From: Microthrixaceae bacterium
Lineage (GTDB): Bacteria; Actinomycetota; Acidimicrobiia; Acidimicrobiales; Microtrichaceae
Reading direction: 5' to 3'
DNA length: 64,000 bases
Assembly: GCA_023958095.1 (NCBI GenBank)
Contig: JAMLGJ010000004.1
Span: 62,001-126,000 of the forward strand
The notes below the pieces were generated by a model. It had not been told where the DNA came from, did not search any database, and saw only the letters and a list, made by a program, of their open reading frames with translations. Shown here piece after piece: positions 7,715-15,914 of the stretch (position 1 is its first letter; the number at the start of each line of letters is the position of its first letter). Made by a program: the position numbers and the translations under genes.

Positions 7715-8791
7715 ATGGCGGGTTCGACGATCGAGGTACGTCTCGAGGACTCCGACGAGTTCATGCACCCGGGACCCGAGGACACCTTCAACGAGTCGAT
7801 GTACTTCAACCTCTACGACCCCGCCGAGCGCATCGGAGGGTTCGTGCGGATCGGCAACCGTCCCAACGAGGGCCACGCCGAGGTGACCGCCTGCATCTAC
7901 ATGCCCGACGGACGCGTCGGTTTCATGTTCTCCCGGCCCGGGATCACCGGCAACGAGCGCTTCGACGCAGCCGGGGCCAGCTTCGAGGTGATCGAGCCGT
8001 TCGCCTCGTTGGAGGTGCGCTACGACGGCAGGCTGGTGATGCTCGAGGAGCCCCTCGAGATGGCCGATCCGCGCTCCGCGTTCAGGGACAACCCCTACGA
8101 GGACGCCACGATCGAGCTCAGGTACCGGGGTGCTTCCGACCCCTGGGGTGGTGAACCCCAGGGCGTCAGCGAACGTGCCGGCGAGGAGTTCGCCAAGGGC
8201 CACTACGAGCAGTTGATGACCGCTACCGGTTCGATCACCGTCGGCGACGAGGAGTTCGTCGTGTCGGGCAGGGGCCTGCGGGACCACTCCTGGGGGCCGC
8301 GAACCTGGCAGGCGCCGTGGTACTACCGCTGGTTGACGGTCAACATGTGCGACGGCACCGGGATGATGCTGTCACGCATTGCCCGCAAGGACTCCGACGG
8401 CATCCGCCAGGGTTTCGTGTGGGACGGCACCGAGGTGCTGCCCGTGCAGACGCTGTCGCTCAGCACCCGCTGGAGCGGCGAGGACCGCTACCACGCGCAC
8501 GTGCACGCCACCTTCACCGTCGAGCACCCCGACGGGCGAACCGTGGAGCGCGACCTCGACGGCGAGGTGCTGAACCTGATCCCGCTGCGCAACCGCCGCG
8601 ACGGACGGGTGACACGCATCAGTGAGGGCGTGACCAGATGGAGCCTCTCGAGTCCCCTCGGCAACAGGGCCACCGGGGACGGGGACGCTCCGGTGGACGA
8701 CACCGGGGCCGACCCGGCACTGGTCGGCTACGGCTGGTCGGAGTACTTGGACCAGATCATCGATGGCGCCCCGGTGGGCATCAGGGAGTAG
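7715..8791 (+). CDS. DUF7064/DUF7065-type (AttH/lipocalin-like) protein
   Basis: A 358-residue protein of unknown biochemical role. It belongs to a group common in actinobacteria and proteobacteria that use steroid or terpenoid substrates. Recognisable points are the early EAHIG-like stretch RIGNRPNEGHAEVTACIY, then R189-DHSWGPR, the family's most conserved motif, followed by WYYRWLTVNM. The fold is expected to be two lipocalin-like beta-barrels, as in AttH and CrtC. I placed the start at ATG 7715, with GGGGG about 9 bases upstream. GTG 7682, adding 11 residues, is an alternative because a -10 box lies just before it. The 3' end overlaps the end of ackA by 11 bases in antisense. Confidence 0.7.
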   Translation: MAGSTIEVRLEDSDEFMHPGPEDTFNESMYFNLYDPAERIGGFVRIGNRPNEGHAEVTACIYMPDGRVGFMFSRPGITGNERFDAAGASFEVIEPFASLEVRYDGRLVMLEEPLEMADPRSAFRDNPYEDATIELRYRGASDPWGGEPQGVSERAGEEFAKGHYEQLMTATGSITVGDEEFVVSGRGLRDHSWGPRTWQAPWYYRWLTVNMCDGTGMMLSRIARKDSDGIRQGFVWDGTEVLPVQTLSLSTRWSGEDRYHAHVHATFTVEHPDGRTVERDLDGEVLNLIPLRNRRDGRVTRISEGVTRWSLSSPLGNRATGDGDAPVDDTGADPALVGYGWSEYLDQIIDGAPVGIRE

Positions 8792-9980
8792 CCGATCCCA
8801 GCAGCTCCGCGACCTCGCGTGCGATGGCGAGCTCCTCGTCGGTCGGCACCACCATGACCGACGCAGCGGATCCGGGTGGGGAGATGACCTGCGCGGTGCC
8901 CCGCGAGGCACCCACGGCGCCGTTCAGCTGCTGGTCCACCTCCAATCCCAGGAAGCCGAGTCCGTCCACAACACCGGAGCGCACCACCGGATCGTTCTCG
9001 CCCACACCCGCGGTGAACACCAGTGCGTCGATGCCGCCCATCACCGCGGCGTAGGCCCCCACGTACTTGCGTGTCCGGTGCAGGTACACCTCCAGGGCCA
9101 GTTGAGCCGACGGGTCACCGGCGGCGATCGCACGGTGCACGTCGCGCATGTCACGGTGCCCGCACAGCCCGACGAGCCCGCAGCGGGTGTTGAGGAAGCG
9201 GTCCACCTCTGCGGCGGACATGTCGCCCATGGACTGCAACAGACCGGGAAGTGCCGGGTCCACGTCCCCGCTGCGGGTACCCATGACGAGCCCTTCGAGG
9301 GGGGTGACCCCCATCGACGTCTCCACCGCCATCCCGTTGAGCACCGCGGAGGCCGAAGCACCGTTGCCCAGGTGCAGCACCACGATGCGTGACGCCGACT
9401 CGGGGCCCAGTCGGGCCGCTGCGAGGCGCGACACGTAGCGGTGCGAGGTGCCGTGGGCGCCATGGCGGCTCAGTGACAGCCTCCGGGCAACCACCGAGTC
9501 GATCGCGTAGGTCGCCGCCGGAGCAGGCAGGTGGGCGAAGAACGCCGTGTCGAACACCGCCACGTTGGCGACGTCGGGGAACTCGCGCCGCGCCAGTCGG
9601 ATGCCCGCCAGGTTCGAGGGGTTGTGCAACGGGGCGAAGGGCACCATCTGCTCGATCGAACGCTGCACCGCCTCGTCGGCGATCACCGCACGGTCGTGGT
9701 TGCGGCCGCCCATGACGACCCTGTGGCCGATGGCATCGAGGCCGGCCAGGGTCGTCGCGTCACCACGCAGCGCCGCGAGCATCTCCGCGAAGGCCGCCGC
9801 GTGGTCGGGCACGTGCGCCACGCGGCGGGCCACCGGTTCGGTCCCGGTCGCGTGCTCGATGTGGGAGTCGTCCTCCCCTATCCGGTCGATCGAACCGGCA
9901 GCGAAGCGCCGGGCGGACAGCGGGTCGAGGACCTGGTACTTGAGAGACGAGGAACCCGAGTTGAGCACCAGCACGCGCAT
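8781..9980 (-). CDS. ackA: Acetate kinase
   Basis: A 399-residue acetate kinase, full family length. It starts MRVLVLNSGSSSLKYQ (the NAGSSS-type phosphate loop), carries the GHRVVMGG and HLGNGAS signatures, and near the C-terminus has GGIDALVFTAGVGEN. It interconverts acetyl phosphate plus ADP and acetate plus ATP. It lies 77 bases downstream of pta on the same strand, so the two form the usual acetate production/activation pathway. Its 3' end overlaps the convergent DUF7064-like gene by 11 bases. Confidence 0.97.
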   Translation of the reverse strand: MRVLVLNSGSSSLKYQVLDPLSARRFAAGSIDRIGEDDSHIEHATGTEPVARRVAHVPDHAAAFAEMLAALRGDATTLAGLDAIGHRVVMGGRNHDRAVIADEAVQRSIEQMVPFAPLHNPSNLAGIRLARREFPDVANVAVFDTAFFAHLPAPAATYAIDSVVARRLSLSRHGAHGTSHRYVSRLAAARLGPESASRIVVLHLGNGASASAVLNGMAVETSMGVTPLEGLVMGTRSGDVDPALPGLLQSMGDMSAAEVDRFLNTRCGLVGLCGHRDMRDVHRAIAAGDPSAQLALEVYLHRTRKYVGAYAAVMGGIDALVFTAGVGENDPVVRSGVVDGLGFLGLEVDQQLNGAVGASRGTAQVISPPGSAASVMVVPTDEELAIAREVAELLGSATP

Positions 9981-10057
9981 CGCATCGCGGGATCCGGCCG
10001 GCGGTTCGTCAGCCCGGTCGGACGCGCCCGGACCCGCCTCGGAGGGCTCCGCCGCGA

Positions 10058-12133
10058 TCACTGCTCGACATAGGCGGCCTGTGCCGCGGTGATCGAGATC
10101 GTGTTGATGATGTCGCGCACCGTCGCACCGCGGGACAGGTCGTTGACGGGCCGGGCCAGACCCTGCAGCACCGGCCCGATCGCGACGGCACCGGCCGTGC
10201 GCTGCACCGCCTTGTAGGTGTTGTTGCCGGTGTTGAGGTCGGGGAACACGAACACCGTTGCCCGACCCGCCACGTGCGAACCGGGCATCTTGGTGGCGGC
10301 CACTGCGGCGTCCACCGCCGCGTCGTACTGCATCGGGCCCTCCACCATGAGGTCCGGACGGCGCCGGCGGACCAGCTCGGTGGCCTTGCGCACCTTGTCC
10401 ACCTCGGCGCCACTGCCGGAGCTGCCGGTCGAGTACGAGAGCATCGCGACCCGGGGTTCCACCCCGAAACGCTGGGCGGTCTCCGCGGAGGCGACGGCGA
10501 TGTCGGCCAGCTCGTCGCTGTCGGGGTCGGGCACTATCGCACAGTCCCCGTAGACGAGCACACGGTCCTCGAGGCACATGAAGAACACCGAGGACACGAT
10601 GTCGAACCCGGGTGCGGTCTTGATGACCTGGAACGCCGGGGTGATCGTGTGTGCAGTCGAGTGCGCAGCACCCGAGACCATCCCGTCGACGAGGCCCTCG
10701 TGGACCATCATCGTGCCGAAGTAGGACACATCGGCCACCACGTCGAACGCGGTGTCCTCCGTCATGCCCTTGTGGGCGCGCAGCGAGGCGTACGTTGCGG
10801 CGAAGCGGCCCCGCAGCTCCGAGGAGGCGGGGTCGATGACGTTCGCGGAGGAGATGTCGAGGCCCATCGAGGCCGCCCGTGCGCGGACCTGGTCGGGCAC
10901 GCCCAGGATCGTGAGGTCGACCACCTCCCTGGAGAGCAGGGTGGAGGCTGCCCGCAGGATCCGGTCGTCGTCCCCCTCCGGCAGCACCAGGTGCTTGCCG
11001 GCCTCCCGGGCGCGCTGCATGAGCAGCGACTCGAACATCAGCGGGGTCATCACCTCGCTGCGGGGCAGCTCGAGCAGTGACAGCAGCTGCTCGTCGTCGA
11101 TGTGGCGGTCGAACAGCGAAAGGGCCACGTCGGTCTTGCGCTGGGTGGCGCCGCGGAGGCGCCCGCTGGTGGCGGTCGCGATCCGCGCCGCCTCCAGCGA
11201 TTCCTGGGGCGCCATCAGCACCGGCAGGTCCCGTCCGAGGTCGCCGAGGAGCTGGAGCACGCGCCCACTGGGTTCGTACCCGCCGTTGACGACCACCCCG
11301 GCGAGCGTCGGGGCGTCAGGAGCCGCATGGGCCGCGCCGATGGCCAACAGGAGCCCGGGCCTGTCACCCGGGGCGATGCAGAGCTGACCGTCCGCGAGCC
11401 GGTCCAGCACGTGTTCGACCCCCATGGCGCACACCAGCACCGACTCGGCCTCACGGCCCAGCAGGGCGGGATCCCCGAGGAGCAGCTCGGCACCGAGCGC
11501 GGCCTGCAGCTCCTCGACCAGCGGCGCGTGCAGCAACGGGACCTCGGGCAGCACCCAGGTGGGCAGTCCGAGTTCGCCCAGCACCTCGGCCACCGGGACC
11601 ATGAGTTGTTCCGAGCAGCGGTTCGCCACGAGTGCCGCAGGTGTCGCATGGGACTCCGCGAGCTCGCCGAGGGCGATCTCCGCGAGCTGTCGCAGTTCGG
11701 CGGCCGAGCGGCCGTCACCGCGCAGCACCACGACCATCGGGCTCCCAAGGTTCGCCGCCACCGCTGCGTTGAAGGAGAACTCGGCCGGGTCGGGAACCGT
11801 GGTGTAGTCGGATCCCACGACCACGACCGCGTCGCTGCGCGCGGCCAGGTCCTCGTAGCGCTCCACGACCGTCGAGAGGGCTGCGCCCGGGTCCTGGTGG
11901 ACCGAGTCGTAGGTGACCCCACAGCCGGCGAGGATCTCACGGTCCTCGCCCGCCTGGGATCGCAGGAGGGTCAACATGTCGTCGGACTCCGCACCCGTCA
12001 CCGACACCGGCCGGAACACACCCAGACGGCCCACTCGTGACAGGAGCAGGTCGACCACACCGAGTGCCACCAGGGACTTGCCGGTACGACCCTCGGTGGA
12101 TGCGATGTAGAGGCTCTTGGCTGCCTCGCTCAC
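10058..12133 (-). CDS. pta: Phosphate acetyltransferase (long form)
   Basis: A 691-residue, three-part Pta. It has an N-terminal P-loop BioD-like domain (STEGRTGKSLVALG), a central DRTGG-type domain (about residues 215-330), and a C-terminal PTA_PTB catalytic domain starting near residue 370 (LVLPEGDDDRILRAA, later SYSTGSSGSG and FPDLNTGNN). It converts acetyl-CoA and phosphate to acetyl phosphate and feeds AckA. The GTG start at 12133 has no Shine-Dalgarno but sits 6 bases after a CAGACT -10 box on the same strand. The divergent region upstream is shared with a Cys-rich mini-protein. Confidence 0.96.
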   Translation of the reverse strand: MSEAAKSLYIASTEGRTGKSLVALGVVDLLLSRVGRLGVFRPVSVTGAESDDMLTLLRSQAGEDREILAGCGVTYDSVHQDPGAALSTVVERYEDLAARSDAVVVVGSDYTTVPDPAEFSFNAAVAANLGSPMVVVLRGDGRSAAELRQLAEIALGELAESHATPAALVANRCSEQLMVPVAEVLGELGLPTWVLPEVPLLHAPLVEELQAALGAELLLGDPALLGREAESVLVCAMGVEHVLDRLADGQLCIAPGDRPGLLLAIGAAHAAPDAPTLAGVVVNGGYEPSGRVLQLLGDLGRDLPVLMAPQESLEAARIATATSGRLRGATQRKTDVALSLFDRHIDDEQLLSLLELPRSEVMTPLMFESLLMQRAREAGKHLVLPEGDDDRILRAASTLLSREVVDLTILGVPDQVRARAASMGLDISSANVIDPASSELRGRFAATYASLRAHKGMTEDTAFDVVADVSYFGTMMVHEGLVDGMVSGAAHSTAHTITPAFQVIKTAPGFDIVSSVFFMCLEDRVLVYGDCAIVPDPDSDELADIAVASAETAQRFGVEPRVAMLSYSTGSSGSGAEVDKVRKATELVRRRRPDLMVEGPMQYDAAVDAAVAATKMPGSHVAGRATVFVFPDLNTGNNTYKAVQRTAGAVAIGPVLQGLARPVNDLSRGATVRDIINTISITAAQAAYVEQ

Positions 12134-12139
12134 CCGGAC

Positions 12140-12145
12140 AGTCTG
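12140..12145 (-). promoter_or_regulatory. Leaderless -10 box of pta-ackA
   Basis: CAGACT on the minus strand, 6-base spacer, GTG at 12133. Confidence 0.5.
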
Positions 12146-12217
12146 TCACGGCCCACCCGCTGGCCGGTCCGGGCGGATCCGGGACCCCGATGTGCTGGAC
12201 ACCGGCCATCGCAGGGA

Positions 12218-12243
12218 CTATTGTACGGACATTCGCACAATAG
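12218..12243. promoter_or_regulatory. Inverted repeat, likely operator/promoter of the Cys-rich mini-protein
   Basis: CTATTGT (12218-12224), a 12-base spacer, then ACAATAG (12237-12243): perfect 7-bp arms in an AT-rich island within GC-rich DNA. TATTGT at 12219-12224 can serve as a -10 box, so a protein bound here would cover the promoter. It lies 14 bases before the mini-protein start and about 85 bases upstream of pta on the other side. Confidence 0.5.
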
Positions 12244-12257
12244 ATGGAGGTTCCCAG

Positions 12258-12404
12258 ATGTGCAGCCCAGCGACATGCCGCTCCTGTGGCAAGGCCACCT
12301 ACACCGGATGCGGAAACCACGTCGAGCAGGTCCTCGGCCACGTGCCGGCCGACCAGCGCTGTTCGTGCCCGCCCGCTCCCAGGCGGGGGTTCTTCAGGCG
12401 CTGA
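12258..12404 (+). CDS. Small Cys-rich (zinc-ribbon-like) protein
   Basis: A 48-residue protein with six cysteines: MCSPATC-x2-C, later YTGCGNH, and CSC near the end, followed by a basic tail. The pattern C-x2-CGK-x-T-x3-GCG-x-H is seen in small conserved actinobacterial proteins of unknown role that probably bind zinc. The start is well supported: TGGAGG at 12245-12250 is a good Shine-Dalgarno about 7 bases before ATG 12258. Expression is probably controlled through the inverted repeat just upstream. It was considered as a leader to the next gene but is a complete, independently spaced ORF. Confidence 0.72.
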   Translation: MCSPATCRSCGKATYTGCGNHVEQVLGHVPADQRCSCPPAPRRGFFRR

Positions 12405-12434
12405 GCCCTGCGGGGGCACGCTAGAACGGAAGGC

Positions 12435-13955
12435 GTGTTCCTCTGGGAGATCCTCGACAACGCCGCCCGGGCCGTGGCGGACCGCACCGCGCTGGTCGAC
12501 GGGCGGCGCCGCTTCTCGTTCGCCGAGCTCGCCGACCTCTCCAACCGGGTGGGGGCGCTCGCCGCGGGCTGCACCCGCCCCGGGGAGAGGATCGCCATCG
12601 TCTCGGACAACTCGGCGAGCTACGTCGCCGCGCTCTACGGGGTGCCCCGTGCGGGTGCCGTGCTGGTGCACGGCAACACCAGGCACACCGTGGAGGAGAT
12701 CGGCTCACTGGTGCGGCGCTGCGGTGCCACGGTGCTGCTCACGGACCGGGGCCAGGCCACCCGACTGGAGGGCCTCGACGCACCCTCGCTGCGCCAGCGG
12801 CTGGTGCTCGACGACGCCCTGGACACTGGTGGATCCGACCACGCCGGCACCGTCCCCACCGTGGCAGGACGTCGCGATGGTGACCTGGCCTGGTTGATGT
12901 ACACCTCGGGTACGACCGCCGCCCCCAAGGGCGTGATGCTCACCCACCGCTCCCTGCTGGCGGCTTCGCTCAACACCACGATGGCCCGACCGGTCGCCGC
13001 TGACGAGGTGTACCTGTTCCCCTTCCCGCTGTTCCACGTCGCCGCGTACAACGTGGTCCACCACCACCTGCGCCACCGCCCGGTGGTCCTGTTGCCGCGT
13101 TTCGAACCCGAATCGGCGATGGCCGCCATCGAGGCCGAGCGAGTCACCTCGGTCTCGCTGGCCCCCACGATGCTCGCCATGCTGCTCGACCACCCCGAGC
13201 GGCCACGACACGATCTGTCGTCGCTTCGCAACGTCTCCTACGGCGCCGCCGCCATGCCACGTGAGCTCCTGTTGCGCTGCACGACCGAGTGGCCCGCGGT
13301 GGGGCTCTCCCAGGGCTACGGGATGACCGAGCTGTCCGGCAACGCGGTGTTCCTGTCACCCGAGGACCACCGGCTCGCCGCCACCACCAGGCCCGAGTTG
13401 CTCACCGCTGCCGGACGTCCCGGACCGATGGCGGCACTGCGCATCGTGGCGCACGACGGGACCGACGCCGACCCGGGACAGCCCGGGGAGATCCTCCTGC
13501 GCGCCGACCAGGTCTGTGCGGGCTACTTCGAGGACGACGACGCGACCGCCGCGGCGATGGGCGACGGGTGGCTCCGCACCGGAGACGTGGGCCGCATCGA
13601 CGCCGAGGGCTACCTGCACGTCGTGGACCGGGTGAAGGACATCATCGTCACCGGTGGTGAGAACGTGAGCTCCCGTGAGGTCGAGGACACCCTCGGCACC
13701 CACCCCGCCGTGCGCCAGGTCGCCGTGGTCGGCACACCGGACCGGCGGTGGGGAGAGCTCGTCACCGCGGTCGTGGTGCCGGCGGATCCAAGCCGACCCC
13801 CCGACCTGGGCGACCTGCGGGGCACCTGTGGCGCCATGGCCGGGTTCAAGCACCCACGGCGCCTCGTGCTGGTCGACGAGCTGCCCACGAACGCTTCGGG
13901 CAAGGTCGACAAGCGTGCCGTGCGCGAGGCGGTGGCGGCGGGCGACGGCCCCTGA
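12435..13955 (+). CDS. AMP-forming acyl-CoA synthetase/ligase
   Basis: A 506-residue ANL-superfamily adenylating enzyme. The P-loop YTSGTTAAPKG (about residues 156-166), the YGMTE motif, the hinge/adenylate motif GWLRTGDVG and the C-terminal catalytic Lys region (NASGKVDKR) are all present. It activates a carboxylic acid, probably a fatty or related acid, to an acyl-CoA. It has a GTG start with GGAAGG just upstream. It is convergent with an LLM oxidoreductase gene, and a hairpin straddles its stop codon. Confidence 0.92.
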   Translation: MFLWEILDNAARAVADRTALVDGRRRFSFAELADLSNRVGALAAGCTRPGERIAIVSDNSASYVAALYGVPRAGAVLVHGNTRHTVEEIGSLVRRCGATVLLTDRGQATRLEGLDAPSLRQRLVLDDALDTGGSDHAGTVPTVAGRRDGDLAWLMYTSGTTAAPKGVMLTHRSLLAASLNTTMARPVAADEVYLFPFPLFHVAAYNVVHHHLRHRPVVLLPRFEPESAMAAIEAERVTSVSLAPTMLAMLLDHPERPRHDLSSLRNVSYGAAAMPRELLLRCTTEWPAVGLSQGYGMTELSGNAVFLSPEDHRLAATTRPELLTAAGRPGPMAALRIVAHDGTDADPGQPGEILLRADQVCAGYFEDDDATAAAMGDGWLRTGDVGRIDAEGYLHVVDRVKDIIVTGGENVSSREVEDTLGTHPAVRQVAVVGTPDRRWGELVTAVVVPADPSRPPDLGDLRGTCGAMAGFKHPRRLVLVDELPTNASGKVDKRAVREAVAAGDGP

Positions 13956-13969
13956 CGCCTCCTCAGGGG
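13949..13969. terminator. Hairpin between convergent genes
   Basis: CCCCTGA / TCAGGGG, 7-bp arms with a 7-base loop. It includes the stop codon of the acyl-CoA synthetase gene and lies 11 bases from the end of the convergent LLM gene. There is no T-tract, so termination efficiency is uncertain. Confidence 0.4.
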
Positions 13970-13979
13970 GCCCGCCGGC

Positions 13980-14966
13980 TCAGGTCGGGGCGAGGTCCCG
14001 CAAGGCCTGGCGCTGGTCCAGCCCGAAGGGAAGCAGCGCGAGCGCCGGCGTGGTGATGCCCGCGTCGCAGTAGCGCCCGATGTGCTCACGGCACTGCTCC
14101 GGTGATCCGTGGACGATCAGTTCGTCCACGAGCGATTCGGGGATCGCCTCGAGCGCTGCCTTCCTGTCGCCCTCCCTCCAGAGCCGTTGCATCTCGGCGA
14201 GTTGCTCTCCCCGGCCCAGCCACTCGTGGAAGGCCGCGTACACCGGCACGGTGAGGTAGGCAGCTATCGCGTAGCGGCCCATGCCGACCACCAGGTCCCG
14301 GTCGGTGGTGGGCGCCACGAAGATGCGTGCCACCACCTCTGGTGTGGGGCGTCCCGCAGCGGCTGCCGCCTCCGCGACGACCGGGGCCACCGTTTCCACG
14401 TCCCGGGCGGAGAGCCAGTTCACGATGGCGCCGTCGCCATGACGGCCGGCGAGACGCAGCATCCCCTCGCGGAGGGCTGCGACCAGCACCGCCGGCTGCT
14501 CCGCGGGCACCCGTCCCAGCCTGAACCCCTTCACCTCCGAGCGTCCGAATGTGCCGCTCACCTTCTCCCCGGCCAGCGCCAGTCGCAGGAAGCCGACCAT
14601 GTCACGCACCTGCGCGTAGGGCTCCTCGAAGGGGATCCCGTTCCAGCGCGAGACGATCACCTCCGAGGAGGTGCCGATGCCGAACGCGAAACGCCCCGGA
14701 GCGGCGTCGGCCAGTGCAGCGACGCTCTGGGCGAGCAGCGCCGGACCGCGAGTGAACGCCGGCACGATCGCAGTGCCCAGTCGCAGCTCCGGCGCCCAGG
14801 CGGCGGCCATGGCCAAGGGAGTGAAGCCGTCCGCCCCGTCGGCCTCCGAGGACCACACGTCGGTGTAGCCGAGGTCGACCAGCTCACGCAGCCACTCACG
14901 GTGCTCGGCCAGGGGCACACCGTCGAATGGGATCGTCATGCCGTAGCGGCGGGTGTCGGAGCTCAC
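13980..14966 (-). CDS. LLM-class F420-dependent oxidoreductase
   Basis: A 328-residue luciferase-like protein, paralogous in style to the one at 4856-5887. It has GYTDVWSSEADGADGFTPLAMAAAW at the N-terminus, then LRLGTAIVPAFTRGPALLAQ and FAFGIGTSSEVIVSRWNG (cofactor loop). The family uses F420 (or FMN) for hydride transfer to organic substrates. A GTG start at 14966 follows a TACCGT -10 box by 6 bases. It lies downstream of the thioesterase gene on the same strand, but with its own promoter. Confidence 0.85.
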   Translation of the reverse strand: MSSDTRRYGMTIPFDGVPLAEHREWLRELVDLGYTDVWSSEADGADGFTPLAMAAAWAPELRLGTAIVPAFTRGPALLAQSVAALADAAPGRFAFGIGTSSEVIVSRWNGIPFEEPYAQVRDMVGFLRLALAGEKVSGTFGRSEVKGFRLGRVPAEQPAVLVAALREGMLRLAGRHGDGAIVNWLSARDVETVAPVVAEAAAAAGRPTPEVVARIFVAPTTDRDLVVGMGRYAIAAYLTVPVYAAFHEWLGRGEQLAEMQRLWREGDRKAALEAIPESLVDELIVHGSPEQCREHIGRYCDAGITTPALALLPFGLDQRQALRDLAPT

Positions 14967-14972
14967 CGCGCG

Positions 14973-14978
14973 ACGGTA
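14973..14978 (-). promoter_or_regulatory. Leaderless -10 box of the second LLM gene
   Basis: TACCGT on the minus strand, 6-base spacer, GTG at 14966. Confidence 0.55.
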
Positions 14979-15038
14979 CCGCAGCCCGACGGCCGGCGAC
15001 GGCGTGATCCAAGCCCTCGGCGGCCCCTGCCCGGTCGC

Positions 15039-15851
15039 TCAGTGGCGCTGGCTGCGCAGCAGGGCGGACTGCGACGCGGTCGCCAGCAGGTCACCCGACT
15101 CCGACCACAGGTAGACGGTCCCGTGGCCGAACCCGCCCGAGACGCCCTCCACGCGCACGTCCACCAGCACCCACTCGGTCTCCGCGAGCGAGACGATGCG
15201 GATCGTGTTGTCGAGGCTGTTGGAAGGCCACCAGATGCCCTGGGACTGGGAGATGCCGAAGGGCACGTAGTCACCGAGGATCGCGAGCGCCGAGGCCGAC
15301 ATCGCCAGCGCGGAGCCATCGGCGTTGGGCAGCCGCACCCACAACGCGCTGCGTCCGTCGGTGACCGGATGCCCCTCGAGCTCGTCCCACTGGCGGCCCT
15401 TGGCCAGACGCATGTCGAGCCTGGTCATGATCGACCGTTCGTCCTCCTCGCGGGGCGGGCGCTGGGCGCACTCGAGTGGACCCGGGAGGTCGGGGAACTC
15501 GACGTACTGTCCCTTGGCCGGGTGGTCCTTCGACCCGAGCGCCGCGTTGACGGTGAGGATGTCGCGCTCGCCGACGTGCGCCACGAGCCGCGCCTGGGTG
15601 GTGGCGTGGCCCGCCACCGGAACCGACACGTCGAGGTCCACGACGTCGTCGATCATGGCGTAGCTCAGGTACTGGGCTGTCGCCCACACCAGCGGCCTGC
15701 CGGTGGTGGCCTCCAGGGCCGCGACGGCGGCGCCCAGCCCACATCCACCGAAGAGGAATCGCCCCCTCGTGGCGATGCCCTCGGTCACCGGCAGGTACCA
15801 ACGGTGACGATTGTGGGTTGCCTGCAGGCCGAGCCAGTCCGAAGCATCCAT
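15039..15851 (-). CDS. Acyl-CoA thioesterase, double hot-dog (TesB-like)
   Basis: A 270-residue protein with two hot-dog halves, as in TesB-type acyl-CoA thioesterases. The N-terminal half contains FLFGGCGLGAAVAALEATTGRPLVWATAQYL, the strand-helix characteristic of the family; the second half ends in a GFGHGTVYLWSESGDLLATASQSAL strand pair. It probably hydrolyses acyl-CoA to free acid and CoA, in keeping with the many acyl-CoA genes around it. The ATG at 15851 has a leaderless promoter. Substrate length is unknown. Confidence 0.8.
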   Translation of the reverse strand: MDASDWLGLQATHNRHRWYLPVTEGIATRGRFLFGGCGLGAAVAALEATTGRPLVWATAQYLSYAMIDDVVDLDVSVPVAGHATTQARLVAHVGERDILTVNAALGSKDHPAKGQYVEFPDLPGPLECAQRPPREEDERSIMTRLDMRLAKGRQWDELEGHPVTDGRSALWVRLPNADGSALAMSASALAILGDYVPFGISQSQGIWWPSNSLDNTIRIVSLAETEWVLVDVRVEGVSGGFGHGTVYLWSESGDLLATASQSALLRSQRH

Positions 15852-15859
15852 CGGCGCCC

Positions 15860-15865
15860 AAGCTA
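15860..15865 (-). promoter_or_regulatory. Leaderless -10 box of the thioesterase gene
   Basis: TAGCTT on the minus strand, 8-base spacer, ATG at 15851. It lies almost back-to-back with the amidase -10 box. Confidence 0.45.
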
Positions 15866-15871
15866 GTGCCG

Positions 15872-15877
15872 TACACT
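15872..15877 (+). promoter_or_regulatory. -10 box of the amidase gene
   Basis: TACACT; transcription would begin near 15884, giving a leader of about 30 bases with AGGGGG before ATG 15915. Confidence 0.45.
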
Positions 15878-15914
15878 CCCGAACCCTGAAGGCATGATCA
15901 CAGGGGGAAACGAC

